Below are positions 1 through 9,700 of a stretch of DNA of 64,000 nucleotides, piece by piece. The position numbers and the translations under genes are program-made. Below the pieces are notes generated by a model. It was not told where the DNA came from. It was given only the letters and a program-made list of their open reading frames with translations, and made no database searches. How positions within the stretch are numbered: the stretch's first letter is position 1; each line of letters begins with the position of its first letter. This DNA comes from Brachypterus glaber (taxonomy: Eukaryota > Arthropoda > Insecta > Coleoptera > Kateretidae), in NCBI GenBank assembly GCA_958510825.1, contig OY294051.1, positions 3,534,001 through 3,598,000 on the forward strand, read 5' to 3'.

Positions 1-746
1 GTTTTTCTGTGTCCGACTGTCCGGGATATTTGTGACCACGATAACTCTAGAACACTTTGAGCTAAAGACTTCAAATTTGGGCCATAGGTTCCTTATCCAA
101 AGCTCTTGGTTAGGATTTTTTTTTTGGAAAAAATCGTGGGATTATTATTTCAGATTTAGTTTTTTCAAAAAATACTTTTTCGAAAAAAAAAATCAAATAT
201 TGATTTTTTCAAGGATTTTTTTTTTCATTTTTAGTTTTTCAAAAAAAAAATGATTTTGTAAAAAAGTTTTTTCGTTTGAAGAGGGTGGGCAGTAGAAATA
301 AAAAACTTAGCATGGCGTATTTTATGGATTTATAAAAATATTTTTAACTTGATTTCACTTTTCATTAAAGACGCACAAAATTTGATTCTAATTAGATGTA
401 ATTGGATGTTAATAAAAAACTGTTTTGTTAAAGAATTTATCTCGAATAATAAATTGTTTAATTTAAAAATTACAAAAGATGTTACCTAAAAAACTATTTA
501 TCGACATTGTAATCAATCGAGCAGGAAATTAATAATATTAATTTAATATTTTATATATATATTTTTTAATTATAGTTTTAATTTTAATCAAGAACTTTAT
601 TCTTTATAAGATCTATTGATTTTTTTATCAAATATTTTTTTTTTTTTTAATTAATTAAATCAATTAATGAAACTGAACTGCTTTCATGGAACTGCTTTCC
701 TGTTTTTTACTTATTTTTAGGTACGTTTTATGATATCGATGTATGT
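1..746. other. AT-rich intergenic DNA with a repeat fragment at the left edge
   Basis: No gene is recognised. The first 80 bases resemble a stretch near 61495-61550 (both contain a 'gtgaccrcgataact' motif followed by 'ctttgagctaaagact'), so the edge is probably part of a dispersed element. Positions 110-260 are low-complexity T and A runs. The rest is AT-rich sequence without a convincing reading frame. Confidence 0.5.
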
Positions 747-1317
747 TTATGTTGCTTTTCACCCGTGAAACGAGGAACATGTACTTTTGGCAAGAATTAT
801 GTAATCCGTTATTCGCGTTTAATTTTTAGCATCAAGTGTTTTACTATAGTTATTTATTTATTTGCTATCTTAGATATGCCCTGGATTCGATTTTATATAT
901 TTTATAGTGATTGTATGGATGATGTGCAGTAAAATGACGAACATGTGATTATATTGGAGTAAGAGGGGAATTTTATGTTTTTTAATCATTTATAATGCTA
1001 ATAAATTTTGATTTGAAAGCAACTAACACGTGAAGAAGTTTTTATACGTACAAAATTTTTTTATATACTAGCGCATGCGCAAATTAAAAAAAACTGCCTT
1101 GGCAACAGCTAACACAACCAACATTAAACACGAAAAGGGAAGAAGGAAAAGAAAAAGAAAAGGTCTTAGAGAAGACTGGAAATTTTCTATAATCAAAAAA
1201 GGGGTGGGCATGGTGCCAAGCCAGACAAGAACCACTCTTGGTGAATTGAGTAACTAAGAGGGATCTGGCTAATTATCTCACTGAGAAAAGGCCAAAAAAA
1301 AAAGGAAGAAGGAGAAA
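747..1317 (+). mobile_element. TSD-flanked 570-bp retroposon, copy 1 (family B)
   Basis: This shares near-full-length similarity with 19492-20059. It is flanked by the direct repeat ATGTATGT (739-746 and 1318-1325) and ends in a purine-rich A/AAG tail, which points to target-primed reverse transcription as in LINEs and SINEs. Both copies begin at about the same base ('cttttcacc'), so this looks like a defined unit and not a random 5' truncation. It contains a 60-codon basic reading frame (1075-1257) preceded by a GCGCATGCGC palindrome. No reverse transcriptase is encoded, so mobilisation would have to be in trans. Confidence 0.7.
1075..1257 (+). CDS. Small basic ORF inside family B retroposon, copy 1
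   Basis: A 60-residue frame starts MRKLKKTALATANTT, continues through a Lys/Arg-rich stretch, and ends VPSQTRTTLGELSN. The second copy (19817-20005) keeps the frame. Between copies there is a 12-nt insertion near the N-terminus and a 6-nt deletion in the basic stretch, both multiples of three. That is compatible with coding constraint but two copies are weak evidence. I do not recognise the product; it could be a chance frame in the 3' part of a larger retroelement. Confidence 0.3.
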   Translation: MRKLKKTALATANTTNIKHEKGRRKRKRKGLREDWKFSIIKKGVGMVPSQTRTTLGELSN

Positions 1318-1471
1318 ATGTATGTCAAAAATATCAAATTCAAGCGAAAACAATTGTCAGACTGACCTGCGACCAGATTTTGATTTTTTTTTAAGTTTTC
1401 TTCTTATTGTAGTTAGGTACTGATAGTTAAATTTCGATTATAATGCATTTCAATTTTATTTTTTAAAATAG

Positions 1472-1614
1472 GTACTATTAATTCTAAATATTTGCAATTT
1501 TGGCGAAAGCGTACTTTGGAAGAACGATACGGTCCTGCTTTATCCTCATTTATTGAAAACTTGGCAACGTCTCATCAGAGAAACGTCAACGAAATTCTAA
1601 CCTATAAAAATGAA
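1472..1614 (+). CDS. Possible isolated exon upstream of mRpS15
   Basis: An acceptor-like '...aaaatag' ends at 1471 and a strong donor 'gaa|gtaagt' follows 1614. Between them one frame is open and reads as TINSKYLQFWRKRTLEE, then RYGPALSSFIENLATS and further; the composition looks coding. It ends in phase 0, only 31 bp before the uS15m start codon. I cannot name the protein or find partner exons. It could be an exon of an overlapping transcript, a 5' leader exon of the ribosomal gene, or chance. A second frame, ending in a stop at about 1600, is also open. Confidence 0.3.
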
Positions 1615-1645
1615 GTAAGTGAAACTTATTTTAAAGTCATAAAAA

Positions 1646-3808
1646 ATGAATATAATACGTAAAACTGTGTTACCAAACACTCAAAACACAAACCTAAATT
1701 ATTTAGTTCGAAATTACGCGTTCAAAAGTGATTTAAAAATAAAATGGAACAGACCTGAAAAAATTCCATGCTTCAAGCCAGAAAAGTCGGGGGATTTAAG
1801 CCCTATGCACAAAATTCAGGAAGACACCACTAGACTATTATTTAGAGATTCAAAAGAATTGGAAACTGCCGATGAAAACGTTAAAAAACTGTTTTCCCTG
1901 AAATTTGCACCACTTAAAGAAACTCATCGAGTTTACTTCTACGATATAGTTCAGGGTGTTAAAAGACATGAAATGGATGTGGCTTCTATTGAAGTTAAGC
2001 TTGCTAAATGGACAGGTATGTATTTTATTAGTATTTAGGCGACAATAAAACAGAAAATATGGAAGAGCTGGCCAAAACCCGTTTTTTAGATTACTGACTT
2101 TCAAACCAGTTTATAGGAAGTGCCCGTTTCACTTATCACCTTCGCCAAATTTCAATTATTAATTAACTGAAAAAGGCAAATCAGCGCCAGTGAAAATCGA
2201 ACTCACGCTAGCAGGCTTGCTATGTACACAAGCTAGCCACTACGCTGTGCCTTGCATAATGGTTAATTTTTTTTTCTACTCGGTTGGAAACTGCCAATCT
2301 AAATTATAAATAAAATCAAAACAGTTTTTATATTTGACAGGTATTATCAGAGCATGGCAAGAAATAATGGAAAGATTCCCAAGAAACAAGAAACTAAAAG
2401 TAAAACTAAAAGAACTAATTGACAAACGTAAGAAACACCTAAAATATCTACGCCGTTGGGACTATAAACGTTTTGAATGGTTAATAGAAACCTTGAATAT
2501 TGTATATAAACCCCCACCAAACCACTTTCATTGGATTACAAGAAAGGAGTCTCTTACAAAGTTAACTGACAAGTATTGTAATGAAATTCAAGAAGGAGCC
2601 CTAAACAGATACAGGTAAGTCATTATTTCTGGCTTAAATCCTTTTTATACCAAATAATTTATAAATAGGGTTGAAAATTGATTTATTTTTGAATTTTACA
2701 TACTTTATTCTGTAGTATCTAGATAGTTTAAATTAATTATTTCAGAAATATCAGAGATATAATAGTTATTTATCCAATACATACAGATAATGAGACAATT
2801 ACCAGCTTTATTTTAAATAGATAAACTTAATAATAACCCCCGTGTGGCTTTTACTTTATTGGGTGGATAAATAAATAACTATTATGGTACTAGTGGGTAA
2901 AGTAAGATATTGCCCATGAGAAAATTAACCTGCGAGGCATCAGCCAAGCAAGTTAATTTTCGAGAGGGCAATATCGGTTTACCCGTGAGTGCCATACAAG
3001 GTTTTATCCAATAAATAGCTTAGGAATTCATATTTTTATTAAAAATTTTAATGACATTTATAAGAAAATAATTTGACAAGTGACAGTTGAGTGGGTAAAA
3101 TAAATAATTATCCACTCAATAAAGTAAAAGCCACGCGGGGGTTATTATTGAGTTTATCTATTTAAAATAAAGCTGGTAATTGTCTTATTATCTGTATGTA
3201 TTGGATAAAGGATATAATTTGTAAGATAATGTCAAGTGCTAGAGTTTTCCTCATATATCTTGCACTTAATTTAAGTTTTTGGAAGGCTTCTTCGTAAATA
3301 ATGCCATAAACTATCAATTTTAACTATGAATATCTTGCCTTATGTTGTATCAAATTTAAAAAGAAAAACTAATTTCAGTTTTTGGCTTATTTTAAGGTAA
3401 GATTCTATATAAAAAAATGCAAAATATCTGAGAAAAATAGGTCTTTAAATATTTTTTTTAAATCTATATAGCTTTCTAATGATCCATTTTGGCAAGGATA
3501 ACAGTTTCATTTTGATGTATTATTTAAGTTACTAAATTAGTAACTGGTAGGTATTTTTTTTGCCTTTATTGATAAAATGTTACTTTACTCACTTAAAATG
3601 TAAATAAATATTATTTTTATTGATTTGCAGGTTGCAGTTAGAAAGCGAACAACCGTCGTTTTTAGAAGAGAAAATTCGAACTTTGCAGTTCATCAGAGAT
3701 GAACAGCTTGACTGTAAAGTTGATGTTACAGTGACTCAGGAAGAGATTGATAAAGTTAAAAAACAGTTAGATGATTTGTTAGCTAAGAATCAAAATAGAG
3801 AAAGTTAA
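1646..3808 (+). CDS. mRpS15: Mitochondrial small-subunit ribosomal protein uS15m
   Basis: This is a component of the mitochondrial 28S ribosomal subunit that binds 12S rRNA. There are three exons, 1646-2015, 2341-2614 and 3631-3808, with GT-AG junctions and consistent phases (1, then 2). They give a predicted 273-residue protein, close to the human MRPS15 length. The S15 signature is clear in exon 2: KKHLKYLRRWDYKRF (about residues 154-168) followed by a helix ending in ETLNI. The N-terminus (MNIIRKTVLPNTQN) is basic and suits a mitochondrial presequence. Exon 3 is a charged helical tail ending LAKNQNRES. Intron 1 carries a tRNA-derived SINE on the minus strand, and intron 2 a palindromic MITE. 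The gene is convergent with bystin. The start is the first in-frame ATG. The identification is secure; the exact 5' end is less so. Confidence 0.92.
2098..2252 (-). mobile_element. tRNA-derived SINE, copy 1 (in mRpS15 intron 1)
   Basis: On the minus strand there is a pol III A-box-like GCGTAGTGGCTAGC and a B-box-like GAGTTCGATTTTCAC, followed by a tRNA-unrelated body. The body is shared with the copy at 48301-48470 (for example 'ccttcgccaaatttcaatta'). Two copies with tRNA-like heads and the same body support a SINE family and not a functional tRNA; no cloverleaf with a proper acceptor stem is evident. Confidence 0.65.
2771..3207. mobile_element. Palindromic MITE with ~100-bp terminal inverted repeats (family A)
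   Basis: The left end TATCCAATACATACAGATAA and about 90 following bases (2771-2868) are repeated inverted at 3118-3207. Related, partly deleted copies lie at 22423-22755 and 54239-54463. The element sits inside intron 2 of mRpS15. There is no coding capacity, so it is non-autonomous. Confidence 0.75.
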
Positions 3809-4165
3809 AAGTATATTTTTTTAACTGTTAATCGCCAATTTTATTTAAATGTATATATTACAAAATCTGCTCCAAAATTTTAACATTCGGTATAATTTTA
3901 AAATATTTCCTATAAACATTCCAAAAATCCTCATAATTATGTAACAATACACGAGTGTTTAATGTTTTTTTCAGTAAAAAGTGATTTTTTTATTATTTTT
4001 ATTGACTTAAAAAAAGCGCTTGACCTTATCGCTCATACATAGTGAATCAAGCAATACTCATCATGAAGACACCAACTTTCTAACTTTGTATCACACTAAA
4101 AAATCTAATTTGGAATAAAATATATTTTATTCAGTGTAATAATACATTCTTAATATATAATATAC
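3809..4165. other. Convergent intergenic spacer between mRpS15 and bystin
   Basis: This is AT-rich DNA of about 360 bp holding the 3' ends of two convergent genes. A polyadenylation signal for bystin is visible on the minus strand (4126-4131). No canonical AATAAA follows mRpS15 closely on the plus strand. Confidence 0.6.
4126..4131 (-). promoter_or_regulatory. Polyadenylation signal AATAAA for bystin
   Basis: The minus-strand hexamer AATAAA lies about 35 nt downstream of the bystin stop codon, a normal position for a cleavage and polyadenylation signal. Confidence 0.55.
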
Positions 4166-6389
4166 CTAATCAAACTCCATTGCTGGAGTCGCAGTTTCCT
4201 CATCCCTACATTTTGCTTGTTGCAACTCCCTCCTAATTTCTGGAGTTATAGTAAAATGACTCTGTTTTTTTAGTAACTCCAGTAACGACTCTCTCTGTTC
4301 AGTAGAAATATTCTCCTTGTATCTCTGCACAAAAGTCAAAAACGCTTGATGCCAAAGAACTGGCAACTCCCTATGATCCCGTTCGAACCTCAAAAAGTGA
4401 AATACACATGCGTCTACCACTCTGTATGGTAAAGCGTACTTTTTTTCCAGGAAAATTCTGAGGAATATTGAGTTTGCTCCTGTGTAGTCCATTTCTGCGA
4501 TTTTTAAAATAGCGGCGCACGAGTGTAGAGTTGGGATGGAGTTTCTAGCGATCACTGAGCCTATTATAATCGCTTCTCTTAAGGTACAGTTTCCACTTTC
4601 CAACAAGGGCAATAAAATACCTAAAAATACGATTTTAATTATTATTTAGATTAAATAGCTCAAAACAATGGAGTCTACAACTAGAATTATGAAACAAAAG
4701 ATCTATCCTATCTCTATCTCATTTGTGCTACACTTTCCAGCCAACCAAATAAATACTGTATTTGTTTTTCATACAACAAATACAGTATTTATTTGGTTGG
4801 CCGGAAAGTGTAGCACTGAGCGGCACGAACCAACATAGCTAATGTGAATCTGTAGAATAAGATAATTCTACTAAAATTTAGATGGCGCCAGTAATTTCTT
4901 TAATAAAAATAATATAGTTACACTTTTCGCGCGGCCAAGTAAATATTGTTTTTGTTCAACAAAGAACAAATACAGAATTTGTTTGGTTGGGTGGAAGTGG
5001 GAGTGTATGTATGCCTTCTATCCTTTTTGGGTAGAACTTTTGTCCCTGTCTAATCTAACGGGAGAAATCTCCATTATCACTGTTGGAAATGAGTTCCAAA
5101 AAAATTCTTACCTTTCATAAAGCCTCCGGGTTTGAACAAAGCTTTACGTAAGGCTTGGTACAAATGAAAATTGAGCCTTTTGTATTCAGCCAAGTCATCC
5201 CTTATTCTCGGTAATAATACCAAGTTAAAGAATCTCTGCGCCATTTTTTCTTTTAAATTTGATGCAAAAATTCTGGTCGCTTGGTACATTGCAGCTGATG
5301 ACCAGGTTGGAGGGTCTAAAAAAAATTTTAATTACACAAAATACAAAAGTTAAAAAAATATATACAGTGCGATTATAAAGTGCCAAGCAGTTTGAAAAGA
5401 AAATACTCTTCATTTGAAGCCACGCTTCTGTTAGAGTTTGGCCAGTAAAACGCGTTTTACTCATCACTAATGCCAGTTTTGCATTAAAAAAGTGTTCGGA
5501 ACTTTATAATCGCACAGTATATATTCTTTTTTAATGACTTTAGAAAGGAGTTTGACTTGTTGAGCGACAAGTGCACATTTATTACATCCCTAACAGTATT
5601 TGAAGTTTTTTTTTCACACACATTTATTACATTTACCTGTAATATATAATATCTGTTCCCAATTTCTAAGATTTGGTATAATTTTGAAAGCTTTTGGCAA
5701 CTTTCCACTGCGGTATTTCCTCAAAACGTCCCTAACACCCTCATACATCTCCTTAACTCTAGGATCCAAATCTTGGATTTGTAATGTTCCTGCGTCACTG
5801 AATTGTGTGTCTAATTCCGTTTGTTTTTCCGTGATTTTCTCCATAATTATGTCTGCCAGTGTTCTTCTGGGTGTAGGATTCATATTCATGAACATTTCCA
5901 TTGCTTTTTCGTCATTTTCGTCAATTTCTATGTTTTCGTAGTAAACATCGGGTTCTAATTTATCATCATCTTCTTCTTCAGAGTCTGAATCATTTGTAAT
6001 GTGTTGCGTGGGTTTAAATGAACTTGGAGCATCATTAGCTGAAGTTTCGTCGTTTAGTTCTTGCTGTTGTTCTCTAGCAGCTGATAATATTTTTCTTGAG
6101 AGATTTGCGTTTACAAACTAAAAACAATTATTAATATCTTGTTTTAGTGTGTTAGATTATCTAACTTAGATAGTTTTTAAGAATATGTGATTTAAAAAAT
6201 CACCTCTTTCCAATTAAAACTTTATTAACTCAAAAATTTAAACATTTTTCATACCTGTTCAGCTTCTTCTTGCCTTAACCTAATTTTATTTCTGTTTTTA
6301 GCTATAGCAAACTTAGTATTGTGTATTTCCTCTTCCAAAGGCGCCCTTGGGGCCTCTGGGCCACTTTTATTCTTTTTAGTCTTTCCCAT
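4166..6389 (-). CDS. bys: Bystin (Enp1/BYSL), 40S ribosome biogenesis factor
   Basis: Bystin/Enp1 binds nascent 40S subunits in the nucleolus and escorts them to the cytoplasm. There are four exons on the minus strand: 6389-6255, 6117-5637, 5315-5112 and 4620-4166. All have GT-AG borders and matching phases, giving a predicted 424 residues (human 437). Family-typical blocks are visible: [92 protein letters not shown] and ITPEIRREL near the end. The N-terminus [12 protein letters not shown] is basic, followed by an acidic Asp/Glu stretch (about residues 88-115). Intron 3 contains a 400-bp foldback repeat. The start is the only suitable ATG of exon 1, and the gene diverges from the phosphatase gene across a short shared promoter. 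Identification is very secure. Confidence 0.96.
4669..5075. mobile_element. Foldback repeat, copy 1 (family D, in bystin intron 3)
   Basis: About 400 bp are nearly identical to 36298-36703. It begins with a strong hairpin at 4726-4817, where 'gtgctacactttccagc' and its inverted partner flank an ACAAATACAGTATTT-type stem. A second, weaker hairpin of related sequence follows at about 4920-5010. No coding capacity. It is a MITE-like or foldback element whose precise ends I cannot fix. Confidence 0.65.
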
Positions 6390-6705
6390 ATTTGTTGACT
6401 TTCAAGAAAAATACAACAAAAACACTAAACACGTGTTCTCTGACGTAACTGTCAAATTTTAGAGGTTATGTAAAGATTTACAGCGTTGCCGCATTTCTCG
6501 TAGACAGATCCGGGTTGTTTGTTGACGTATATGTCAAATTTTATTGGTTATGTATAAATCAAACAAGACGTCATTATAGTTAAGTGTTTTGTGATAAAAA
6601 TAACGGGTGTTTCCACCCGTAATTATAGTTTGGTAACAATTACATATTGCATTTATATAATTTGAAAAAATCTAGTAAATTGTTGTGCTCCGATAAAAAG
6701 TTACA
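6390..6705. promoter_or_regulatory. Bidirectional promoter between bystin and the 5-phosphatase
   Basis: Only 316 bp separate two divergent start codons. The spacer has an imperfect direct duplication of about 34 bp (6441-6474 and 6523-6558). Each copy starts with TGACGTA, followed by TGTCAAATTTTA and GGTTATGTA. A third CRE-like GACGTCA lies at 6568-6574. The CRE/ATF reading is inferred from the core motif only. Confidence 0.55.
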
Positions 6706-9700
6706 ATGGAAAATTTACGTATATATGTAGCGACTTATAACGTGGGGACTGCAACCCCTGAACAGGATTTACAAGGTTTACTTTCCCTTAAAAATGATAA
6801 ACTACCAGATCTCTATGTTCTTAGTTTTCAAGAAGTAAAGGCTCAACCACAGAATATGTTGCTCGACAGTCTGTATGATGACCCATGGACCTACGAGTGT
6901 AAATCTTTATTGTACACTAAAAACTACATTCAAATTAAGTCTCTTAGATTACAGGGGTTGCTCATTATGGTGTTTTCTTTGAAAAAACATTTATTAAATA
7001 TAAGAGAAGTTGATACAGAGTACACTCGTACAGGATTAGCTGGAATGTGGGGCAACAAAGGGGCTGTGAGTGTTAGATTGAGTATTTATGGGTGTTCGAT
7101 TTGTTTCGTAAATGCCCATCTGAGTGCCCATGACGCCCAACTCAAAGATAGAGTAGAGGATTATAACAGTATTGTAAATGATCAAAATTTCCATGTTGAT
7201 TTGACATCTAAGATATTTTACCATGACTATGTTTTTTGGATGGGTGATTTGAACTTTAGATTGGTAGAAGAGTATGATCAAACGCCTGAAGAAATTGAAA
7301 GAAGTATTAATAAGAAGGAGTTAAAAAAATTGTTCGAGTTTGACCAGTTGAGGTAAGTACACTAGTGAAAACTATTTTTTTAATCTATCATTTTAGTTGT
7401 TTTTAGGAGTATAGCCAGAGAACTAGAAAGGTATTCTTCTATTTCTGTGGGTGTACCAAATACAGGGTTATTTTTTAACCGACATCCAAAAAGGAGTAGG
7501 TTATTAATAAAAGTATTGATTTTCATTAAATGATTTAAATTATCAGTAATTATCATTGCGAAATATATTGAATTTACATTGAGGAACTGTGCTAATGTTT
7601 AGGGAATGTTCAAGTATTACGTAACGCAAATTGTACCAAAATTCATACACTTCATACCCCGGTTCTCGCGTTATTAATGATTATAGAGATTTCATATTTA
7701 GGCTACCCCCCCTAATAGGGGGTATGTTAGGGGGGTAGCCAAAATATGAAATCTCTACAGCCTTGAATAACGCGAGAACCGAGGTATGAGGTGTATGAAT
7801 TTTGGTACATTTTGCGTTACGTAATACTTGAACGTTCCCTTATTGCATGGAGTCATGCCACATCGACTGACTGGCTGTTCCACTTGCAGCGTAGAGCTGT
7901 AAGAATTATGCATAAATTAAAATATAGAGAAGATTGTACTCGAAGCTATTGAGATTTAAAATTTTTAAACTTTCTGTCATTGTATATACTTGAATGTTTA
8001 TGCCACATAAACAAAAATAGAAGTAGTTATACTAATCATAATGAAATTCATCCAGACCCCACCCGATCCAATAACAATATATACCTTGATGTTTACCGTA
8101 TCAATAGATCAAAAAATGTAATTAATTACTATGGCCCACTAGCATTTAATAAGCTACCTACAATGGTTAAAACCTTACCAATAAAACCATTTAAAATTAT
8201 AAAATGTCTAAAAAAATATTTATCCACGGCCGTGATTAATAGGCCTATTAATCACGGGTTTCTAAAAATAAACCGTTTTTAACTTCAAAAAAGCCGTGGA
8301 TAAAGTATAGTATTCTACTCGTGTATAATAGCTATTAATCATTCGGGTAATTACCCACATTGATTAATAGCAAATATTATACACTCGTTGAATAATATAC
8401 TATTAATTGAAAAATTTAATCTGATATTATTAATAGCCTTAAGCATATATGTGACTTGGTTCTCAAAGGGCGGATGTCACTTTGTCAATAGCAACTTTTT
8501 CAAGTCAACTCTGATGTAATATTTTAAAAACGCTGCTATTGACAAAGTGACATCCGCCCTTTGAGAACCAAGCCACAGATATGCAGTTGTATATTTGTCT
8601 GACACATGTAAGTTTCTCAATAGCACTTAATAAAATCTAATCTAATATTAAACCTGCTAATCTTTTCTAAGGAACATAAATAACTATGTAGCCTTTTTTT
8701 AATAATATAAAATTCTTTTATCTATGTAGGTAAAAGTCCATTTGTAGCAGAATAAAACGTTGCAAGCACCCTGTCAAAACATCGGCACTATTGTACACTA
8801 GAGCCATCTAGTTTGCAAATTTCAAACTAGGTGTTTTGTTTGATTTTAAATTCTGTATCTTTAAAATATTATATTCTAGCAAAAAACTGTATATAACATT
8901 TTTTATAGGGCTTAAAAAGAGCTTTTATTTAAAATATAATTTTTTGAAATAGGGTTATAAATATGTGAGATATGCTAAAAAAACCTTTTACTGCTTTAAA
9001 CGCCAATATCTTGAAAACAATGCGTTTTAGGAAAACGTTGTTTATAACATTTTTTGACCAATTTAAAATTATCTTTTATATAAGTTCTAAATTAACCAAA
9101 TACAATAATAATTGCTTTAATTATAAACAAAAAACGCTAGAGATAGGAGTTTTACTATATTTTTACCCCTTGCCCCCAATCGTTTACCCACAAAATCTAA
9201 TCAGCTCTTCGGAATACGATAAGAAAAATATGCAAAAAACCGCAAGTCGATATCTCATGTAGAAATGGAGTTTGGATAGACAGACGGACGCAAATTTTTT
9301 TTTTTACTGATTTCGACTCAGAATGGTCTAAAACGTCGAGAAATGTGAAAAAAACGTGGTCAAAGATTTTGACTTTTCGGCGAAGATTTCAATATATCCC
9401 CACTATTAGTAGCAGTAAGTGCCGATGTAATTTTAATTTTGACAGAAGTGGATCTTTTTTGTTGCTTTAAATTCAATTGATTAAAATATCCCTTCATTAC
9501 AGCGAAATAAAACATATTTTTATAAAAAAAATACAAATAAATATTATTTTTTTTTTAATACCCATTATTATTTTTTATCTCTAGATATGTTATGAAAAAA
9601 GGTGAAGCTTTCCACGAATTAACAGAACAAGACCCAGAGTTTCCCCCAACTTTTAAATTTGAAGTTGGCACGAGCACCTACGATTATAAAAGAAGACCTG

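Noticed and set aside
32..253. 73-codon frame at the left edge
   Set aside because: Phe/Lys-only low complexity from T and A runs.
2180..2260. Possible functional tRNA gene
   Set aside because: A- and B-box-like motifs are present, but the same body follows in a second copy (48301-48470) and no acceptor stem forms, so it is a SINE.
5600..5941. 113-codon plus-strand frame
   Set aside because: It is antisense to bystin exon 2.
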